DNA from: Chitinophaga pinensis
Lineage (GTDB): Bacteria; Bacteroidota; Bacteroidia; Chitinophagales; Chitinophagaceae
Direction of reading: 5' to 3'
Length of the DNA: 64,000 nucleotides
Assembly (NCBI GenBank): GCA_902167325.1
Contig: LR632930.1
Location: 2,356,001 to 2,420,000 of the forward strand
Under the pieces are notes generated by a model. That model was not told the origin of the DNA, did not search any database, and saw only the letters and a program-made list of their open reading frames with translations. The position numbers and the translations under genes are program-made. Below, piece after piece: positions 34,241 through 42,135 of this stretch. How positions within the stretch are numbered: position 1 is the stretch's first letter; each line of letters opens with the position of its first letter.

Positions 34241-36613
34241 TTACAGCCCGATTTTTACTCCGGCCATGAAGTTGATCCCTGCCATGGGGAAATAGTTATT
34301 TGTTGCTTTCATGCTGCCGCTTTCCAGGTACCCGTAGGTATAGCCGTTGGGGGCATACAGTTTATCCGTGAGGTTATAAACGATGAACTGCAGGCCCAGT
34401 TCGCGGAAGAAGCTTTGCGGTACCGTGTAGTTCAGGCGAACGTCTGTAACAGCATAATCATCCAGACGGCGGTTTTTATCGCCGGAATTATCGAGGTACT
34501 GTGCGCTTACATACTTCTCCACCACGTCTGCGGAAAATCCTTTAAACGGACGGAAAGTGGCTGTAGTACCTCCTATGAATGATGGGGAGAAGGAGATCTC
34601 GGTATTGTCGTACCGTTTAGGGGTTTGACCGCCATTATCCCAATCATCCAGATACTCTGTAAATCCTTTCACACGGTTGCGGCTCAGGGCTGCGTTGGCC
34701 TGAATGGTGAACCACGAAGCGGGGGTGTATTGTCCTTCCACTTCAAGGCCCAGGCGGTAGCTTTCGGGGATATTGGTACGGGCATATGCACCTACATCAT
34801 TGATCCGGCCGGTAAGTACCAGCTGGTTGCGGTAGTTCATGTAGTACACGTTGGCAGAAAGACTGCTGTTGGCACCGCGCCATACATAACCGGCTTCCAG
34901 ATTGCGGAGTGTTTCATGCCTGGGAGATTCCGCTTGTACCACTTCGAAATCATCACGGTTAGGTTCCTTGTTTCCGATAGCGTACGAAGCATAGATGTAC
35001 TGACGCTCGTTGATCGTGAAGGTGGCGCCTGCTTTAGGATTGTAGAAGTCGTATTTTTTATGCTGGCGGATCGCCGGGTTTTTCCGGAAACCATTCAGTT
35101 TGTAACCAACATGGCGGTATTGCATGTCTGCAAACACTTTCAGGCGGCTGGTAATGGCGTATTCGCCTTTCCAGTAAGCATTCAGGTCTGTTTTGAATGC
35201 ATCAAGGTCATACCAGCGGTGGTCTTTATCAAAGCCACCAAGGTCAGACCAGATCACTTTGCCATAGTGCTTGCCGTCATACTTGTTCCATCCGCCACCG
35301 GCAGTCCAGTTGAATTTGCCGAGATCGTGACGGAGGGAGAAAACACCACCGTAGAAATGGTTGTCGAGCCAGAGCTGGCGCACCAGATCTGTTTCGGTAG
35401 CGGGAGAGCCATTTACATCAGGACCGGTAACACCGTAGTCTGTATACAGCTCATCTTCCCGCCAGTTCTCGTAATAGCCACGGCCGCGGGTATAATGCCC
35501 TGCAGCGTTGAAGTGCAGGTTGGGGCGGAAGGCGTGGTTGAACAGCAGCTGGTAATGGTCCTGCTGGTAGTTGTCGGTTTCATTATCGTAGAACCCGCCT
35601 TTGTCCATTTCTCCGTTAGGATTGTAACGGCGGCCATTATCCTTGATCTGTTCGTCGGTGGCGCCTGTCCATGCCTGATAGGTTTTTTCCTTACCGGAGA
35701 AAACGTTGAGGCGGAGGGAGGATTTATTGGCGATGTATGCGAAGGAGGTGTAGAAAGATTTGAGATCGGAAGACGCGCGATCGATGTACCCGTTGGAAGA
35801 AATACGGGAAAGGCGTGCGTCAACGGTAAAGTGATTGTTGATCAGTCCGGAGCCTGCGCTAACTGTGGTTTTCCAGGAGTCGAAGGAGCCGTATGTGGCA
35901 TTTACTTCGCCATAAGCTTTCTCGCGGAACTCGTTGGTGGATAGGTTGAGGGATGCACCGAAAGCACCGGCCCCATTAGTGGAAGTGCCTACACCGCGCT
36001 GCAGCTGAATGCTGGAAACAGATGAGGCGAAGTCGGGCATGTTCACAAAGAATGTTCCCTGCGATTCTGCGTCATTAACAGGGATACCGTTAACGGTAAC
36101 GTTGATCCGCGTGATATCGGAACCGCGTACGCGCATACTGGTGTAACCGATACCTGCGCCGGCGTCTGAACTGGTGGTAACGGAAGGCAGCTGGTTTAGG
36201 AGAAGGGGGAGATCCTGCCCGAGGTTCTGCCGTGCGATCTCATCGCGGCGGAGTTCCGATTTGGTGAAAGGTGCGTTGGCACCGGCACGTAAACTGGTTA
36301 CTTCCACAGGTTTAACGAATAGGCCTGTTTCGGTGAGGGCAAAGTCGAAGGTGGAAGTTCCGGGGCGGAGTGTATCTCTTTGGGAGGCATATCCGAGGAA
36401 GCTGGCCTGGATAATGGCGGGCTGGTGTTTAGGGAGCGGGAGAATGTACCTGCCGGAAGCGTTGGTGGTCACGGAAGGTCCGTTCAATACGGAGATGGTG
36501 GCACCATTCAGTGGCTGGCCTGTTTTGCGGTCGGAAGCGGTTCCGGAAAGCGATCTTTGGGCCTGTGCGGCAAGGGTGCAGCAGATCAGGGCAAAGAGCA
36601 TCAGATGTTTCAT
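34241..36613 (-). CDS. TPP-riboswitch-controlled TonB-dependent receptor (thiamine uptake, Omr1-like)
   Basis: 790 aa outer-membrane receptor. A signal peptide (MKHLMLFALICCTLAAQAQ) is followed by a carboxypeptidase-like domain (LSGTASDRKTGQPLNGATIS), the plug (about 105-215: LPLLLNQLPSVTTSSDAG, MRVRGSDITRINVTVNGIPV) and a barrel rich in paired aromatic strands. Because a TPP riboswitch with its own terminator precedes it, the ligand is most likely thiamine or a thiamine precursor; such riboswitch-linked receptors in Bacteroidota are known as Omr1. No PnuT or thi gene is adjacent, so inner-membrane transport must be encoded elsewhere. Confidence 0.9.
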   Translation of the reverse strand: MKHLMLFALICCTLAAQAQRSLSGTASDRKTGQPLNGATISVLNGPSVTTNASGRYILPLPKHQPAIIQASFLGYASQRDTLRPGTSTFDFALTETGLFVKPVEVTSLRAGANAPFTKSELRRDEIARQNLGQDLPLLLNQLPSVTTSSDAGAGIGYTSMRVRGSDITRINVTVNGIPVNDAESQGTFFVNMPDFASSVSSIQLQRGVGTSTNGAGAFGASLNLSTNEFREKAYGEVNATYGSFDSWKTTVSAGSGLINNHFTVDARLSRISSNGYIDRASSDLKSFYTSFAYIANKSSLRLNVFSGKEKTYQAWTGATDEQIKDNGRRYNPNGEMDKGGFYDNETDNYQQDHYQLLFNHAFRPNLHFNAAGHYTRGRGYYENWREDELYTDYGVTGPDVNGSPATETDLVRQLWLDNHFYGGVFSLRHDLGKFNWTAGGGWNKYDGKHYGKVIWSDLGGFDKDHRWYDLDAFKTDLNAYWKGEYAITSRLKVFADMQYRHVGYKLNGFRKNPAIRQHKKYDFYNPKAGATFTINERQYIYASYAIGNKEPNRDDFEVVQAESPRHETLRNLEAGYVWRGANSSLSANVYYMNYRNQLVLTGRINDVGAYARTNIPESYRLGLEVEGQYTPASWFTIQANAALSRNRVKGFTEYLDDWDNGGQTPKRYDNTEISFSPSFIGGTTATFRPFKGFSADVVEKYVSAQYLDNSGDKNRRLDDYAVTDVRLNYTVPQSFFRELGLQFIVYNLTDKLYAPNGYTYGYLESGSMKATNNYFPMAGINFMAGVKIGL

Positions 36614-36698
36614 GATCGGTCCTGTTTAAGACTTTGATTAAAGTTCATGTCCAATAGCGGAGCGGAGCCATAATGGCCGCACCGGAGTACTATCGCAA

Positions 36699-36734
36699 TA
36701 AAAACAGGTAAGTAGGAAAAAGTGCTGCTTACCT
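36699..36734 (-). terminator. Intrinsic terminator of the TPP riboswitch
   Basis: On the minus strand AGGTAAG and CTTACCT (36734-36728 and 36712-36706) pair, followed by GTTTTTATT. The upstream arm overlaps the 3' end of the aptamer, so TPP binding can switch it. Confidence 0.75.
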
Positions 36735-36810
36735 TTCCTTACCAGCATTACCTGGTCAGGTTCAACGGGTTTGATCTCAGCCTGATAGTAAGGCACCCCG
36801 AGGTGAAAAG
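36733..36810 (-). promoter_or_regulatory. TPP (thiamine pyrophosphate) riboswitch aptamer
   Basis: Read on the minus strand the conserved THI-box blocks appear in order: TCGGGGTGCC, then GGCTGAGATC, AAACCCGTTGAACCTGA and CCAGGTAATGCTGG. CTTTTC and GGAAAG at the two ends can close stem P1. It lies about 120 bp upstream of the TonB receptor, whose expression should fall when TPP is plentiful. Confidence 0.95.
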
Positions 36811-36847
36811 AGGCCGCAGTGTTATAGCGCGGACCCTGATTCTGGTG

Positions 36848-36855
36848 CAAAGTTA
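36848..36855 (-). promoter_or_regulatory. -7 promoter element of the riboswitch transcript
   Basis: TAACTTTG on the minus strand matches TAnnTTTG exactly and would begin transcription near 36841, just before the aptamer. A clear -33 TTG was not found. Confidence 0.55.
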
Positions 36856-37000
36856 GCCACATGGAAGGAAATAAGCCTAAATAATTTTTTGCATACCAAA
36901 ATTCTTTATATTGCTTTTGTTGTTAACCAATACGCATTACTACTTCTACTTATTTGCATCGCCAACTTTTTTTAATTGTTAACCTAAAATCGGAAGTACA

Positions 37001-37420
37001 ATGATTAAGCTTGAATTAATCGGACATCTGGGGAAGAATGCCGTTTTGCATGAAGTGAAAGGCAAACAGGTGTTAAATTTCAGTGTAGCACACAATGAGC
37101 GTTTCAAGAATCCGCAGGGTGTAGTTCAGGAACGGACCATCTGGGTGGAATGTGCATTCTGGCAACCCCGCAATGTAGGGCCTTACCTGCTGCAGGGTAC
37201 GCTGGTGTATGTGGAGGGTACACCTTATCTGGACATGTACACGACACAAACTGGGGCACCTGCCTGTGCGTTGAAAATGCTGGTGAAGAACATGGCGCTG
37301 CTGCCACATGGCCCGCGTCCGGAACACAAACCAGCGGCAGAGGGGGCAGGAGATGGAAGCGATGGCATTACATTGCCAGAATCCATGCATGCGGACGAAT
37401 CGGAGGAGCTGCCATTCTAA
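37001..37420 (+). CDS. ssb: Single-stranded DNA-binding protein
   Basis: 139 aa. The OB fold occupies about 1-100: MIKLELIGHLGKNAVLHEV, VLNFSVAHNERF, TIWVECAFWQP and GTLVYVEGTPYLD. A short linker leads to the acidic tip ending ESEELPF, which recruits replication and repair proteins. It is shorter than chromosomal SSB of enterobacteria (about 175 aa), and could be either the main or an auxiliary copy. Confidence 0.92.
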   Translation: MIKLELIGHLGKNAVLHEVKGKQVLNFSVAHNERFKNPQGVVQERTIWVECAFWQPRNVGPYLLQGTLVYVEGTPYLDMYTTQTGAPACALKMLVKNMALLPHGPRPEHKPAAEGAGDGSDGITLPESMHADESEELPF

Positions 37421-37450
37421 AGCAACAATTATTCAAACGATATGATACCA

Positions 37451-37489
37451 AACAAGCAGCCGGCCGGAATGGTCTGGCTGCTTGTTTTT
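37451..37489 (+). terminator. Terminator after ssb
   Basis: AACAAGCAGCC (37451-37461) pairs perfectly with GGCTGCTTGTT (37476-37486), followed by TTT. Confidence 0.88.
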
Positions 37490-37601
37490 AGATATATCCG
37501 TCAAACAGGGTGGAAAGGGAGGAGTGTGCGTGAAGAGGCAGGAGAGATGTGTAGAATTTGTTTTTTGAAATGATATTTGGTAAGTATCTCTGCAATTTAT
37601 T

Positions 37602-37630
37602 TTGCGTGTGGTGAATCGAAATTACGTTTG
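37602..37630 (+). promoter_or_regulatory. Orphan promoter upstream of tRNA-fMet copy 1
   Basis: TTG (37602-37604), 18 bp, then TACGTTTG (37623-37630): a full consensus match with no gene directly behind it. It may start a small RNA or a longer tRNA precursor. Confidence 0.5.
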
Positions 37631-37743
37631 CATATGCGCGATTGAATTGTTTTGTGAATTTTTTTTATGCCCCCGTATGCCTTGTTGGTAAAGGGTTTGG
37701 TGAGAATTAGAAAAATGATTCTGTGAAGGAATGCAAAATAAAA

Positions 37744-37774
37744 TTAGGCAGGGTGAATAATTCCATTACATTTG
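37744..37774 (+). promoter_or_regulatory. Promoter of tRNA-fMet copy 1
   Basis: TTA (37744-37746), 20 bp, then TACATTTG (37767-37774), placing the start a few bases before the tRNA. The sequence around it resembles the promoter of copy 2. Confidence 0.65.
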
Positions 37775-37783
37775 CACCCACAT

Positions 37784-37855
<72 letters not shown>

Positions 37856-37880
37856 CGAATAGGAAGATCTCCTAAAATAC

Positions 37881-37914
37881 AAAAGGGCCGTTCTGCAAAG
37901 AGCGGCCCTTTTCT
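37881..37914 (+). terminator. Terminator of tRNA-fMet copy 1
   Basis: AAAAGGGCCG (37881-37890) pairs perfectly with CGGCCCTTTT (37903-37912), followed by CTTTTC. Confidence 0.88.
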
Positions 37915-38875
37915 TTTCAGTTAGTTCATGATGTAATTTGCAGAGAGGAAAAGTAGATCAGGTCAAATTCCGGATCAAATCAAATACCTGGGGCATTGGG
38001 AACTCAGGCATCCAATTTCACCCAACCACCTGCCCAAACACGGGTCATTAATCCTGGAACTCCCCACTCATAAAATTTGTCCTACAGCACACACATCTGC
38101 CATCTCAAAGAAATGCTTCCGGCATAGCTTTTCTTCCATTTGTCTATTTCGGTTGAAAAGGAAAAAACTACATCATTCACAAAAATGATGGCCGGTTTAG
38201 CGCGTGACTGTTTTCCGCATACCCAACCGTAGGCTTACCCTTGGCTAGTCCCGGGGTTAACTGCCTGTAACTTCCTTCCAGGCCCATATATATCTAGCCT
38301 ATATCTAGCCTATATTTAGCCTATATTTAGCCTATGTATAGGGGTATAAGGGGCTAGACATAGGCTAGACATAGGCTATATATACCCTGATTAATCCCTA
38401 TTCATTCCCCATAAATTGGTAAAGCTTCCCCCCGCTAACACTTATATTAGAGGCAGGTAACACTATGTCTAAAGAAGGTTTAAAGAAGCAATGTGCCCGG
38501 GCTTGAGATGGCACGTACGAAGCTCTCCGGCTTAGATTCATGCAACAGGATGACGGGTAACTTATGGCGTTTTTTAGTCCTTCCCCCAACTTTTTAACTT
38601 GAATCATTATTCTGACTTTTGGGATGCAGGCATATAATTGCAGGATTAAGTTAGGGATTGGGGGAGGGGGGCTCAACCGGCAGGGCTACGGAAGTGCGGA
38701 TCACAGGAAGTTTTCCAATTAAAGCATGCTTATGGGGCAAAATTCTAACGGCAGATATTGGGGCCGCACACAAATTTGTACAACTGTAAATTCTTTTTGT
38801 GCATCTGCAACACGTGGCAGGAGAGGGTTTCGTCGTTTAATTGTCATGCTTCGGGTACAATTTGTTAAAAAATAT
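37915..38875. other. Gene-poor spacer between the two tRNA-fMet copies
   Basis: About 960 bp with stops in all frames apart from short frames that match no family I know; a minus-strand frame at 38398-38676 (92 codons) has no signal peptide, domain or neighbour support. It contains the inverted 11-bp array at 38289-38384. Base composition is more AT-rich than the flanking genes. It could be decayed mobile DNA held between duplicated tRNA genes; no integrase or transposase remnant was recognised. Confidence 0.5.
38289..38384. repeat. Inverted array of 11-bp repeats: 4 direct units, 19-nt spacer, 3 inverted units
   Basis: Left arm: TATATCTAGCC at 38289 and 38300, TATATTTAGCC at 38311 and 38322. 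A 19-nt spacer covers 38333-38351. Right arm: GGCTAGACATA at 38352 and 38363, GGCTATATATA at 38374. Unit length, spacer length and arm count match the element at 6819-6903, although the sequences are unrelated. As a single strand it would form a hairpin of about 33 bp. Confidence 0.9.
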
Positions 38876-38905
38876 TTGGCAGGGAGAAATATTAGCTTAC
38901 CTTTG
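38876..38905 (+). promoter_or_regulatory. Promoter of tRNA-fMet copy 2
   Basis: TTG (38876-38878), 19 bp, then TACCTTTG (38898-38905), exact consensus, ending 9 bp before the tRNA. Confidence 0.8.
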
Positions 38906-38914
38906 CAACCACAT

Positions 38915-38986
<72 letters not shown>

Positions 38987-39000
38987 CAAAAGAAAGTCAG

Positions 39001-39032
39001 AATCCCGCTCCCGGAGCGGGATTTGCTTTTTT
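39001..39032 (+). terminator. Terminator of tRNA-fMet copy 2
   Basis: AATCCCGCTC (39001-39010) pairs perfectly with GAGCGGGATT (39014-39023), followed by GCTTTTTT. Confidence 0.9.
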
Positions 39033-39088
39033 ATCACCACGGACATACGCATACGGATTACCGGAAAAGGTACCTTCCATTGAATCAT

Positions 39089-39112
39089 GCCGAACCACAT
39101 TCGGCTTTTTTT
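39089..39112 (+). terminator. Second terminator-like hairpin ahead of era
   Basis: GCCGAA-CCACA-TTCGGC followed by seven T. It insulates era from upstream transcription. Confidence 0.75.
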
Positions 39113-39120
39113 ATTTGTAC

Positions 39121-39128
39121 TACCTTTG
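39121..39128 (+). promoter_or_regulatory. -7 promoter element of era-der
   Basis: TACCTTTG, exact match to TAnnTTTG, 61 bp before the era ATG. No clear -33 TTG at the usual distance. Confidence 0.6.
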
Positions 39129-39189
39129 CACCCGGACATCCGGGACCCGGCATCACCGCTTACGTCCACCGTACCATAAAAACAACATA

Positions 39190-40062
39190 ATGCATCGCGC
39201 AGGTTTTGTCAATATTTTCGGGAAACCGAACGCAGGGAAATCTACCCTCCTGAACGCCCTCCTGGGCGAAAAGCTCGCTATTGTTTCCCCGAAAGTACAA
39301 ACCACCCGCCACCGCATTACCGGCGTACTTACCGAGCCGGGCTACCAGATCGTTTTCTCCGATACTCCGGGCATTATTGACCCGAAGTACAAAATGCACG
39401 AGAAAATGATGTCTGCCGTTAAATCTGCACTGGAAGACTCCGACGTGGCCATCCTCCTCATGGATGCCCGCGATAACCTCGAAGAATGCCTTGAACTCTT
39501 CGGTTCCCTTAAACTGAAAGGCACCTCCATCCTCGTTATCAACAAAATGGATAACCTCGAGGCCCCCGCCATCGAAGCCATGAAGGAAAAGTGCCTTGCC
39601 TGGGGCAAAGCCAAATCCGTTCTCTTTATCTCTGCCATTCAGAAGAAGAATATCGACCTCCTCAAGAAGGAAATCGTTCAGCTTCTCCCCGAAGGCGAGC
39701 CATATTATCCGGACGATACCCTTACCGACCGTTCTACCCGCTTCTTTGTGGCAGAAATGGTCCGTGAGCAGATCTTCCACCTCTTCGAAGATGAGATCCC
39801 TTACCATACCGCTGTGGTAGTGACCCTGTTCGAAGAGAAAACAACATTGACGAAGATTTCCGCCGATATCGTCGTTACCCGCGAAACACAAAAAGGCATC
39901 ATTCTCGGAGAGAGAGGCCGTTCCATCCGGGAAATCGGATCTCGTGCCCGCGTGGAAATAGAAAAGTTCCTCGACCGCAAGGTGTTCCTGGAACTGCATG
40001 TAAAAGTGCGCGACAAATGGCGGGATAACGATAATTACCTCCGTGAATACGGATTGCTTTAA
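39190..40062 (+). CDS. era: GTPase Era
   Basis: 290 aa GTPase that binds the 3' end of 16S rRNA and assists 30S maturation. G1 is GKPNAGKST at residues 11-19, G3 DTPG at about 58-61, G4 NKMD near 118. The C-terminal KH domain ends with RDKWRDNDNYLREYGL. The ATG at 39190 is the natural start; the open frame upstream runs through the tRNA gene and is not coding. der follows after 26 bp, so the two are an operon. Confidence 0.96.
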   Translation: MHRAGFVNIFGKPNAGKSTLLNALLGEKLAIVSPKVQTTRHRITGVLTEPGYQIVFSDTPGIIDPKYKMHEKMMSAVKSALEDSDVAILLMDARDNLEECLELFGSLKLKGTSILVINKMDNLEAPAIEAMKEKCLAWGKAKSVLFISAIQKKNIDLLKKEIVQLLPEGEPYYPDDTLTDRSTRFFVAEMVREQIFHLFEDEIPYHTAVVVTLFEEKTTLTKISADIVVTRETQKGIILGERGRSIREIGSRARVEIEKFLDRKVFLELHVKVRDKWRDNDNYLREYGLL

Positions 40063-40088
40063 TCAAAGAATTTTAAAATCAGAATAAT

Positions 40089-41402
40089 ATGCCTGGGTTC
40101 ACAGTAGCCATCGTAGGACGCCCGAACGTAGGGAAATCAACCCTCTTCAACCGCCTGCTCGAACAACGCAAAGCCATTGTCGACGACGTGAGCGGCGTTA
40201 CCCGCGACCGGCAATACGGCATCGCCGACTGGAACGGTAAAACTTTCAACGTCATAGATACCGGCGGGTTCGTTTCCCGCTCGGAAGATGTTTTTGAACG
40301 GGAGATCCGCAAACAGGTGAAAATTGCCATGGAAGAGGCTAACGTACTCATTTTCATGTGCGATGTAACTACCGGTATCACCGATCTGGATGCTGATGTG
40401 GCTGACCTGCTCCGCCGCTCTGCCAAACCGGTTTTCCTTACAGTTAACAAAGTGGATAACCACGAGCGCCAGCTCGAAGCTGCTGAATTCTATTCCATGG
40501 GCTTCGAGAACATCCACTTCCTGTCTTCCATGACCGGCAGCGGCACCGGTGAACTGCTCGATGAAATAGCGGCCCTCATTCCCGACGAAGATCAGGCCGG
40601 CAATGAAGATGACGGTGTTCCTAAAATCGCCATCATCGGTCAGCCTAACGTGGGTAAATCGTCGCTGCTCAATGCCCTTGTTGGCGAAGAGCGCAACATC
40701 GTATCCGATATCGCCGGTACCACCCGCGATACTATCCATACCCGCTATAACCTCTTTCAGAAGGAATTCGTGCTGATTGATACCGCCGGTATACGCAGGA
40801 AGGCCAAAGTACACGAAGATCTGGAGTTTTACTCCGTGATCCGTGCCATTAAAGCCCTCGATGAAGCCGATGTATGCCTCCTTATCCTGGATGCCGAAAA
40901 AGGTATTGCAGGGCAGGATCTCAGCATTTTCAGTCTTGCGGCCCGTAAGGGTAAAGGCCTGGTGATTTTTGTAAATAAGTGGGATCTGGTGGATAAGGCA
41001 ACGAATACTGCCCGTGATTACGAAAAAGAGCTCAGGGACCGTATAGCGCCGTTTACTGACGTTCCCATTATCTTCGGTTCGGTTATCGAGAAACAGCGCA
41101 TTTTTAAGGCTGTGGAGACCGCCCTGGAAGTATACGAAAACCGTCAGCGCAAGGTGCAAACGTCTGTACTGAACGAAGTGATGCAGAAGGCGATTGAGGC
41201 TCATCGTCCTCCCGTGGTTCGTGGCACGGCCATCAAAATCAAATACGTTACGCAGTTGCCGATGCATACGCCTTCTTTCGCGTTTTTCGCCAATTTGCCG
41301 GATGATATCAAAACGCCGTATAAAAATTACCTGGAAAACAAGATCAGGGAAAACTTTAATTTCCAGGGAGTTCCGATCAGAATCTTCTTCCGGAAGAAAT
41401 AA
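40089..41402 (+). CDS. der: GTPase Der (EngA)
   Basis: 437 aa with two tandem G domains, the defining feature of Der, a 50S assembly factor. Domain 1: GRPNVGKST (10-18), DTGG, NKVD. Domain 2: GQPNVGKSS (about 183-191), DTAGIRRKAK, NKWD. The C-terminal KH-like domain has RPPVVRGTAIKIKYVTQ and ends in FFRKK. Co-transcribed with era. Confidence 0.96.
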   Translation: MPGFTVAIVGRPNVGKSTLFNRLLEQRKAIVDDVSGVTRDRQYGIADWNGKTFNVIDTGGFVSRSEDVFEREIRKQVKIAMEEANVLIFMCDVTTGITDLDADVADLLRRSAKPVFLTVNKVDNHERQLEAAEFYSMGFENIHFLSSMTGSGTGELLDEIAALIPDEDQAGNEDDGVPKIAIIGQPNVGKSSLLNALVGEERNIVSDIAGTTRDTIHTRYNLFQKEFVLIDTAGIRRKAKVHEDLEFYSVIRAIKALDEADVCLLILDAEKGIAGQDLSIFSLAARKGKGLVIFVNKWDLVDKATNTARDYEKELRDRIAPFTDVPIIFGSVIEKQRIFKAVETALEVYENRQRKVQTSVLNEVMQKAIEAHRPPVVRGTAIKIKYVTQLPMHTPSFAFFANLPDDIKTPYKNYLENKIRENFNFQGVPIRIFFRKK

Positions 41403-41429
41403 TTTAACCGTATTACATAAAAATATATT

Positions 41430-41458
41430 TTGTAGTAACGGAATTTTGAATACCTTTG
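41430..41458 (+). promoter_or_regulatory. Promoter of the first small lipoprotein
   Basis: TTG (41430-41432), 18 bp, TACCTTTG (41451-41458), exact consensus, 24 bp before the ATG. Confidence 0.8.
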
Positions 41459-41482
41459 CGGCGTTTTAAAACAAACATCAAT

Positions 41483-41689
41483 ATGAAAAAATTATTCGTA
41501 CTCGCTATCGCTACCGGCATGTTCGTAGCTTGCAACAACGCTACTACAACTTCTAACGATTCTACCGTTGTTCCTACCGATTCTCCGGTTGTAGTTCCTG
41601 CTGCTGACACTAACGCAATCGTTGCTGGTGATTCTTCCGCAATCGTTGCTGGTGATTCTACTAAAGCAGATAGCACTCACAAACACTAA
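41483..41689 (+). CDS. Small lipoprotein with Ser/Thr/Asp-rich tail
   Basis: 68 aa. MKKLFVLAIATGMFVAC is a lipoprotein signal peptide with the lipidated Cys at 17. The mature part is rich in Ala, Thr, Ser, Asp and Val and ends in DSTHKH. Residues 45-60 contain a tandem repeat of AIVAGDSS/T, encoded by two 24-bp direct repeats at 41615-41662 (units at 41615 and 41639). The next gene is a paralogue with the same layout. Function unknown; probably an abundant surface or periplasmic lipoprotein. Confidence 0.75.
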   Translation: MKKLFVLAIATGMFVACNNATTTSNDSTVVPTDSPVVVPAADTNAIVAGDSSAIVAGDSTKADSTHKH

Positions 41690-41713
41690 TCAGCGTTTGA
41701 TGAAAGTATATGG

Positions 41714-41744
41714 TCCTTCCGGTGCAAACCGGAAGGATTTTTTT
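41714..41744 (+). terminator. Terminator after the first small lipoprotein
   Basis: TCCTTCCGGT-GCAA-ACCGGAAGGA, a perfect 10-bp stem, followed by seven T. Confidence 0.93.
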
Positions 41745-41747
41745 ATT

Positions 41748-41762
41748 TGGCACAGTCATTGC
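41748..41762 (+). promoter_or_regulatory. Sigma-54-type promoter of the second small lipoprotein
   Basis: TGGCAC-A-GTCA-TTGC matches the -24/-12 consensus TGGCACRNNNNTTGC at every fixed position and has the required spacing. The start would fall near 41774, 31 bp before the ATG. Confidence 0.6.
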
Positions 41763-41804
41763 GCAAATGGGGGTATTAAACCATATAAAAAAACCATATC
41801 TCAG

Positions 41805-42029
41805 ATGAAAAAATTATTTCTGCTTGCATTTGCCGCCGGACTGTTCGCGGCCTGCAACAACAACGCTACAGACACTGCTGATTCTACCAACGTTTCTACC
41901 GACGCTCCTGCTGTGGAAGAAACCGCTCCGCTGCCTGATTCCACGCAGCTCGCGGATTCTACTACCCTGAACGCCGATCCCAACGCTGCTCCGGTAGCCC
42001 CGGCAGACAGTGCTGCGCATAAACACTAA
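41805..42029 (+). CDS. Small lipoprotein, paralogue of the preceding gene
   Basis: 74 aa. Signal peptide MKKLFLLAFAAGLFAAC with Cys at 17, then an Asn-rich start and a Thr/Asp/Ala/Pro-rich mature region ending in DSAAHKH. It shares the signal peptide, composition and His-Lys-His end with the 68-aa neighbour, so the pair came from a tandem duplication. Unlike the neighbour it has a sigma-54-like promoter instead of a TAnnTTTG one. Function unknown. Confidence 0.75.
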   Translation: MKKLFLLAFAAGLFAACNNNATDTADSTNVSTDAPAVEETAPLPDSTQLADSTTLNADPNAAPVAPADSAAHKH

Positions 42030-42049
42030 TTGCGTCAGTGAATGCAATC

Positions 42050-42082
42050 GATCCTTCCCGCCTTTGGCAGGAAGGATCTTTT
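42050..42082 (+). terminator. Terminator after the second small lipoprotein
   Basis: GATCCTTCC (42050-42058) pairs with GGAAGGATC (42070-42078), followed by TTTT. Confidence 0.85.
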
Positions 42083-42085
42083 ATT

Positions 42086-42100
42086 TGGCACAGCAATTGT
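42086..42100 (+). promoter_or_regulatory. Sigma-54-type promoter of the coiled-coil protein gene
   Basis: TGGCAC-A-GCAA-TTGT, one base from the consensus. It shares the longer context TTTATTTGGCACAG with the sigma-54-like site at 41748. Confidence 0.5.
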
Positions 42101-42135
42101 TTAGGTGCGGATACTTCACTAACGGACCCGAGCAA

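Larger units (their letters stand above)
37421..37783 (+). other. Intergenic region between ssb and tRNA-fMet copy 1
   Basis: AT-rich and without a convincing gene. It holds the ssb terminator, an orphan promoter at 37602-37630 and the tRNA promoter at 37744-37774. The only small frame behind the orphan promoter encodes 19 residues from an ATG at 37667. Confidence 0.6.

Noticed and set aside
36638..36862. 74-codon frame on the minus strand
   Set aside because: It lies across the TPP riboswitch and its terminator; the conserved RNA explains the sequence.
38289..38384. CRISPR array
   Set aside because: Units are 11 bp, directly abutting without unique spacers, and turn into inverted copies; no cas gene is near. 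The same holds for 6819-6903.
38398..38676. 92-codon frame on the minus strand between the tRNAs
   Set aside because: No signal peptide, span, domain or promoter, and unusual composition (PPPPIP start); kept only as part of the gene-poor spacer.
37915..38875. Integrative element between duplicated tRNAs
   Set aside because: No integrase, transposase or clear attachment repeats beyond the tRNA genes were found, so an element is not called.
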